Assembly: GCA_021813065.1 (NCBI GenBank)
Contig: JAKALZ010000060.1
Location: 1-8,870, forward strand
Direction: 5' to 3'
Source: a bacterium
GTDB taxonomy: Bacteria; Spirochaetota; Spirochaetia; Treponematales; Rectinemataceae
Length of the DNA stretch: 8,870 nucleotides
Shown here: piece after piece, positions 6,692 through 8,870 of the stretch
Layout: every line of letters begins with the position of its first letter
Numbering within the stretch: position 1 is the first letter of the stretch
Program-made: the position numbers and the translations under genes
Notes under the pieces: model-generated
The model's database searches: none
The model's input: the letters and a program-made list of their open reading frames with translations, nothing else
Told to the model about the DNA's origin: nothing

Positions 6692-6820
6692 ATGAAAACC
6701 AACTTGTGGGGGTTCGACCCCGAAACCCTATAGCCCGAGCGGTTGCGCGACGCGCACGCGGCAATCGGGCGAGCGCTGGCGCGCAAGATCCATTCGATGA
6801 TGGCGGTGGTTACGCCCTGA
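6692..6820 (+). pseudogene. Small coding-like ORF (42 codons) interrupted by an in-frame TAG
   Basis: AGGAG (6681-6685) stands 6 nt before an ATG at 6692 that opens 13 codons (MKTNLWGFDPETL) and then hits TAG at 6731-6733. The same frame continues for 28 codons (PERLRDAHAAIGRALARKIH, then SMMAVVTP) to a TGA at 6818-6820. Third positions are about 85% G or C on the far side of the TAG, as in the neighbouring genes, and the peptide would form an amphipathic helix. TCG (Ser) to TAG is a single change and would restore LSPERL. I recognise no family. It could be a nonsense-mutated small protein, a sequencing error or a chance frame. The TAG at 286-288 acts as a true stop, which argues against a reassigned code. 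The end overlaps the convergent galU stop by 11 bp. Confidence 0.4.
6733..6770 (+). other. Bulged stem-loop directly after the TAG of the small ORF
   Basis: GCCCGA (6733-6738) pairs with TCGGGC (6765-6770). Within it TTGCGCG (6743-6749) pairs with CGC-g-GCAA (6757-6764, one bulged G), with a 7-nt loop and a GCGG bulge. There is no T-tract, so it is not a standard terminator for glmS. It may be structural, or simply chance in GC-rich sequence. Confidence 0.3.
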
Positions 6821-7658
6821 GGTCGGGATGCGCCGCGATAAAGCGCGCGAGCACTGGTTTGAGCGATGGATCTTCGAGCGCGTTCCATAGTTGAGCCTCG
6901 AAATATCCCGCAGGGTCGCCGGTATCCAGCCTGAGCCCTTCGACACGCGCGAACGCGACGTGCGAGGCGGCGATCATCTTGTCTAGCGCATAGGTGTGGT
7001 AATATTCGCCCGAGCCATGTTTTTTCCAGCCCTCTTCGAGCCAGGAAAAAAATTCAGGTGTGTACAGATAGCGGCCTATCGAGACCTCATGGCTTGGTTC
7101 GGCGCCCTTGGCCGGTTTCTCGACAAACCCGCGCACGCCCACGCCATCCGGCTCAGGATCGACGACGCCATAGCGCGATACATCGCCTGGCTCAAAGATC
7201 GTCGCGAGCACGCACTTGCCGGTGCGCTCGTAGACGTCGATGAGTTGCCGCGCGAGCGGCTTGGGACCGAACACGATATCATCGGGATAGGCGACGACGC
7301 TGGGCTCGCCCCCGAGCAAGTGTTTTACCTGCAACAGCGCATGACCAGTACCCTTCATCTCTGACTGCCGCACGAAAGAGACGCGCGCCCGCACGGGCTC
7401 GATCTTTTCGAGCCTGTCCTTCCGCCCTTCGCGCGAGAAGAGCTCCTCGAGCTCGATTTCGCGGTCAAAGTAATCTTCGAGGGTTTTCTTGCGCCTAGAG
7501 CTAATGATGATAATGTCGGTAATCCCCGAATTGACGAACTCCTGCGCGATGTACGCGATGCTCGGCGTGACGCCGATGGGCAGAAGTTCTTTCGGAACGG
7601 TTTTTGTAACGGGCAAAAAGCGCGTACCGTATCCAGCCGCGACGATGATTCCTTTCAT
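6810..7658 (-). CDS. galU: UTP--glucose-1-phosphate uridylyltransferase
   Basis: A 282-residue cytoplasmic nucleotidyltransferase making UDP-glucose from UTP and glucose-1-phosphate, for glycolipid, polysaccharide and envelope sugars. The GalU signature is clear: AAGYGTRFLPVTKTVPKELLPI (split here as residues 7-28), with the nucleotide-binding loop at 9-16 and Lys23. Further motifs are QSEMKGTGHAL (99-108), YPDDIVFG (124-131, metal-binding Asp), GFVEKP (177-182) and LDTGDPAGY (244-252). The usual DKP after LPI reads VTP. I start at the ATG at 7656-7658, because the MKGIIVAAG strand begins there. A TTG at 7694 coincides with the -35 element, and the ATG at 7665-7667 overlaps the -10 box. No Shine-Dalgarno precedes it; the mRNA is probably leaderless. 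It is convergent with glmS and separated from it by a broken small ORF. Confidence 0.94.
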   Translation of the reverse strand: MKGIIVAAGYGTRFLPVTKTVPKELLPIGVTPSIAYIAQEFVNSGITDIIIISSRRKKTLEDYFDREIELEELFSREGRKDRLEKIEPVRARVSFVRQSEMKGTGHALLQVKHLLGGEPSVVAYPDDIVFGPKPLARQLIDVYERTGKCVLATIFEPGDVSRYGVVDPEPDGVGVRGFVEKPAKGAEPSHEVSIGRYLYTPEFFSWLEEGWKKHGSGEYYHTYALDKMIAASHVAFARVEGLRLDTGDPAGYFEAQLWNALEDPSLKPVLARFIAAHPDLRA

Positions 7659-7665
7659 GGGCGCC

Positions 7666-7694
7666 ATTGTAGCCGAGCGCCGGGCCCCGCGCAA
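7666..7694 (-). promoter_or_regulatory. Candidate galU promoter, leaderless geometry
   Basis: On the minus strand TTGCGC (7689-7694) is followed after exactly 17 nt by TACAAT (7666-7671, 5 of 6 consensus bases), and 7 nt later comes the ATG at 7658. Transcription would begin at or beside the start codon. No purine-rich ribosome site is present upstream, which fits a leaderless message. Confidence 0.55.
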
Positions 7695-7713
7695 TCGATG
7701 GAAAATCTGGAAA

Positions 7714-7792
7714 GGATCGACAGGATGTCGACGAGATCAATGGGATTTTCGACAGGATGCCGGGATGAAAACATGATCAACATGATGAAAAC
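7714..7792. repeat. Patch of GGATNNACAGGATG-type repeats upstream of galU
   Basis: GGATCGACAGGATG (7714-7727) and GATTTTCGACAGGATG (7744-7759) are followed by ATGAAAAC (7765-7772), which recurs 20 bp later (7785-7792) with ATGATCAACATG between. All are variants of a GGAT / ACAGGATG theme. The same theme appears in inverted orientation at 7914-7982. No open frame of note runs through the patch. Confidence 0.6.
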
Positions 7793-7826
7793 CTTTTTTG
7801 GGTGAGAGAAAATGCCAAGCGAGCTG

Positions 7827-7896
7827 GCGCGGGCTCGTACAAATCAGCGCGGGCTCGTACAAATCAGCGCGGGTCCGCATAGGTCAGCGCAGGTTC
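7827..7896. repeat. Tandem 20-bp repeats, about 3.5 copies
   Basis: GCGCGGGCTCGTACAAATCA occurs twice identically (7827-7846, 7847-7866), then as a diverged third copy GCGCGGGTCCGCATAGGTCA (7867-7886) and a partial fourth, GCGCAGGTTC (7887-7896). There are no spacers, so it is not a CRISPR array. The gap from 7695 to 7972 holds only this array, the flanking GGAT-type patches and a seven-A run (7908-7914); I see no gene in it. Confidence 0.85.
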
Positions 7897-7913
7897 CTTT
7901 CCTAAAGAAAAAA

Positions 7914-7982
7914 ATCCCGTCGATCCCGAATTATCCTGTAATCATGTCGGGCTTCATCCTGTTGATCCCGAATTATCCCGTC
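7914..7982. repeat. Inverted-orientation GGAT/ACAGGAT repeat patch at the 3' end of the ERCC4 gene
   Basis: GATCCCGAATTATCC occurs twice, 42 bp apart (7922-7936 and 7964-7978), each preceded by an ATCCYGTY octamer and followed by YGT. Between them lies CATCCTGTTGATCC, the reverse complement of GGATCAACAGGATG. The nuclease stop codon (7973-7975) lies inside the second copy. Read on the minus strand the patch is followed by seven T (complement of 7908-7914), so it might serve as a terminator, but I find no strong stem. Confidence 0.65.
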
Positions 7983-8870
7983 AAGGGCAGCGCAACGAAC
8001 CATCGGGCCGTTATCCCCCTCCCTTGGCAGCGCACTTTTCCTCGCTTTTTCAGCGCCGAGAGCACGAGACGCACTGTTTTGCCATCGATATCATCGAATG
8101 TAGCTGCAAGTTCGCGCAATGTCGCGCCTTCAGCCTGAGATTGCAGCACGCTAAAAATCCGCGATGCTAAGCGCTGCTCCACCGCACTTGGTTCGACCGC
8201 TTCCCTCACGAAAAGCGCATTGTGCTCCGAGTGTGCCACAGCATGCTTCCACGCAATTGCGCGAAAGAAGGCGTAGGTCCACAAATTCGCCTCTTTGCGC
8301 GTTCCCGCGAATATTGTGGGCAGGCGCGGATGCATCGCCTGAAGCTCCGCGATCACCCTGTATGCGTGGGAAGGCGGCCACCGGCCTTCAAGCCGCTTAG
8401 GATCCATGAAATCGCCATAGTGAGCCTCGATCACCACCGCCATGTGCGGAAAGGTCGAAAGTTCCTCGAGCGAGCGGTGCAGAATCGCGATTGAATCGAA
8501 ATCACCAAGGAGATTATCGTAGGTCTTTCGCTCCACAACCGCGAGAATGTCTTCGCCCTCCATGAGCGCACAATCTCCACGGGGAAGTCGATGTCGCTCA
8601 ACCTTTGCTTTCGGGAACTTCCATGGGTACCGCTCGGCGCTATCGATCGCGATTACAAGGTTCGAGGAGCCAGCGCTCGGTCGCAAACTCACGCGAGAAC
8701 GCGATTTGTGGCTCTTCTGAGCAATATCGGTCTTGAAGAAAATCTGCTCAAAATTTCCCTCTCTGTTTTTATAGGGCTTCTCAAGAATGAGAAATTCTCC
8801 GCGTTTCTTGACCGGCCTGTCGAGCACGACTCTGATGCTCTTGCCAAACCGCTCGAGCACCACGATAGGA
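7973..8870 (-). CDS. ERCC4-type nuclease with C-terminal winged-helix region (5' end outside window)
   Basis: The frame is open to the window edge. I count residues from a GTG at 8863, but two more codons (Pro-Ile) lie before it, so the true start is probably beyond the window. Residues about 68-205 are an XPF/ERCC4 nuclease domain: VIAIDSAERYPW (Asp74), LPRGDCAL (Gly96, Asp97) and the hallmark VERKTYDNLLGDF (E111, R112, K113), then VVIEAHYGDF and AYRVIAELQ. These are the metal-binding residues of structure-specific DNA nucleases. Residues about 226-292 form a predicted winged helix (TLRELAATFDDIDGKTVRLV, then LKKRGKVRC and ARWF). The basic N-terminal 60 residues are not recognised. No helicase or helix-hairpin-helix is present in the visible part. 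A role in DNA repair or DNA defence is possible. Its partner is unknown and the upstream neighbour is outside the window. Confidence 0.85.
   Translation of the reverse strand, partial: PIVVLERFGKSIRVVLDRPVKKRGEFLILEKPYKNREGNFEQIFFKTDIAQKSHKSRSRVSLRPSAGSSNLVIAIDSAERYPWKFPKAKVERHRLPRGDCALMEGEDILAVVERKTYDNLLGDFDSIAILHRSLEELSTFPHMAVVIEAHYGDFMDPKRLEGRWPPSHAYRVIAELQAMHPRLPTIFAGTRKEANLWTYAFFRAIAWKHAVAHSEHNALFVREAVEPSAVEQRLASRIFSVLQSQAEGATLRELAATFDDIDGKTVRLVLSALKKRGKVRCQGRGITARWFVALPLTG

Noticed and set aside
6733..6770. tRNA-like fold
   Set aside because: Only a single bulged hairpin forms; there are no D or T arms and no acceptor stem of proper length.
7008..7026. Terminator for glmS at the six-T run near 7020
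   Set aside because: No stable inverted repeat precedes the T run, and it lies over 370 bp after the glmS stop.

Overview
The window is an ordinary bacterial chromosomal stretch with moderately high GC (high GC at third codon positions, many GCG, CGC and CTC codons). It carries seven well-supported protein genes, one short interrupted reading frame and three repeat-bearing gaps. No tRNA, rRNA, transposase, phage gene or CRISPR array was seen. The host is uncertain. A plant-type acyl-ACP thioesterase, a Tpx peroxidase, an ERCC4-type nuclease and intergenic GGAT-CAACAGGAT-like repeats would suit a spirochaete or another diderm anaerobe, but this is a low-confidence guess.

Left part, plus strand (1-2540): the 3' end of a metallo-beta-lactamase-fold hydrolase, a full NRAMP Mn2+/Fe2+ transporter (mntH-like) and a tandem universal stress protein with a GTG start. 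Spacings of 9 and 2 nt make this a probable operon, plausibly for metal uptake and stress. A 148-bp gap follows with four degenerate 16-bp tandem repeats and a 6-bp-stem hairpin. Next comes tpx, a thiol peroxidase. Its best terminator lies inside the convergent neighbouring gene.

Middle part (3217-6640): an acyl-ACP thioesterase on the minus strand (fatty-acid release from ACP) is divergent from an enlarged GlmS (glucosamine-6-phosphate synthase, about 805 aa against the usual ~610) on the plus strand. The glmS start sits 7 nt after a perfect extended -10 box, so its mRNA is probably leaderless.

Right part (6641-8870): a small coding-like frame broken by an in-frame TAG, then galU on the minus strand (UTP-glucose-1-phosphate uridylyltransferase). 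galU also has a -10-like box exactly 7 nt before its ATG. A 278-320 bp repeat-rich gap follows, and then an ERCC4-type nuclease with a C-terminal winged-helix region, minus strand, running off the window edge. GlmS and GalU both feed nucleotide-sugar and envelope synthesis but are convergent, not in one operon.

No clear novel system is present. The points most worth a second look are the interrupted small ORF, the repeated leaderless-promoter geometry, the expanded GlmS, the terminator buried in an antisense gene, and the ERCC4/winged-helix protein.
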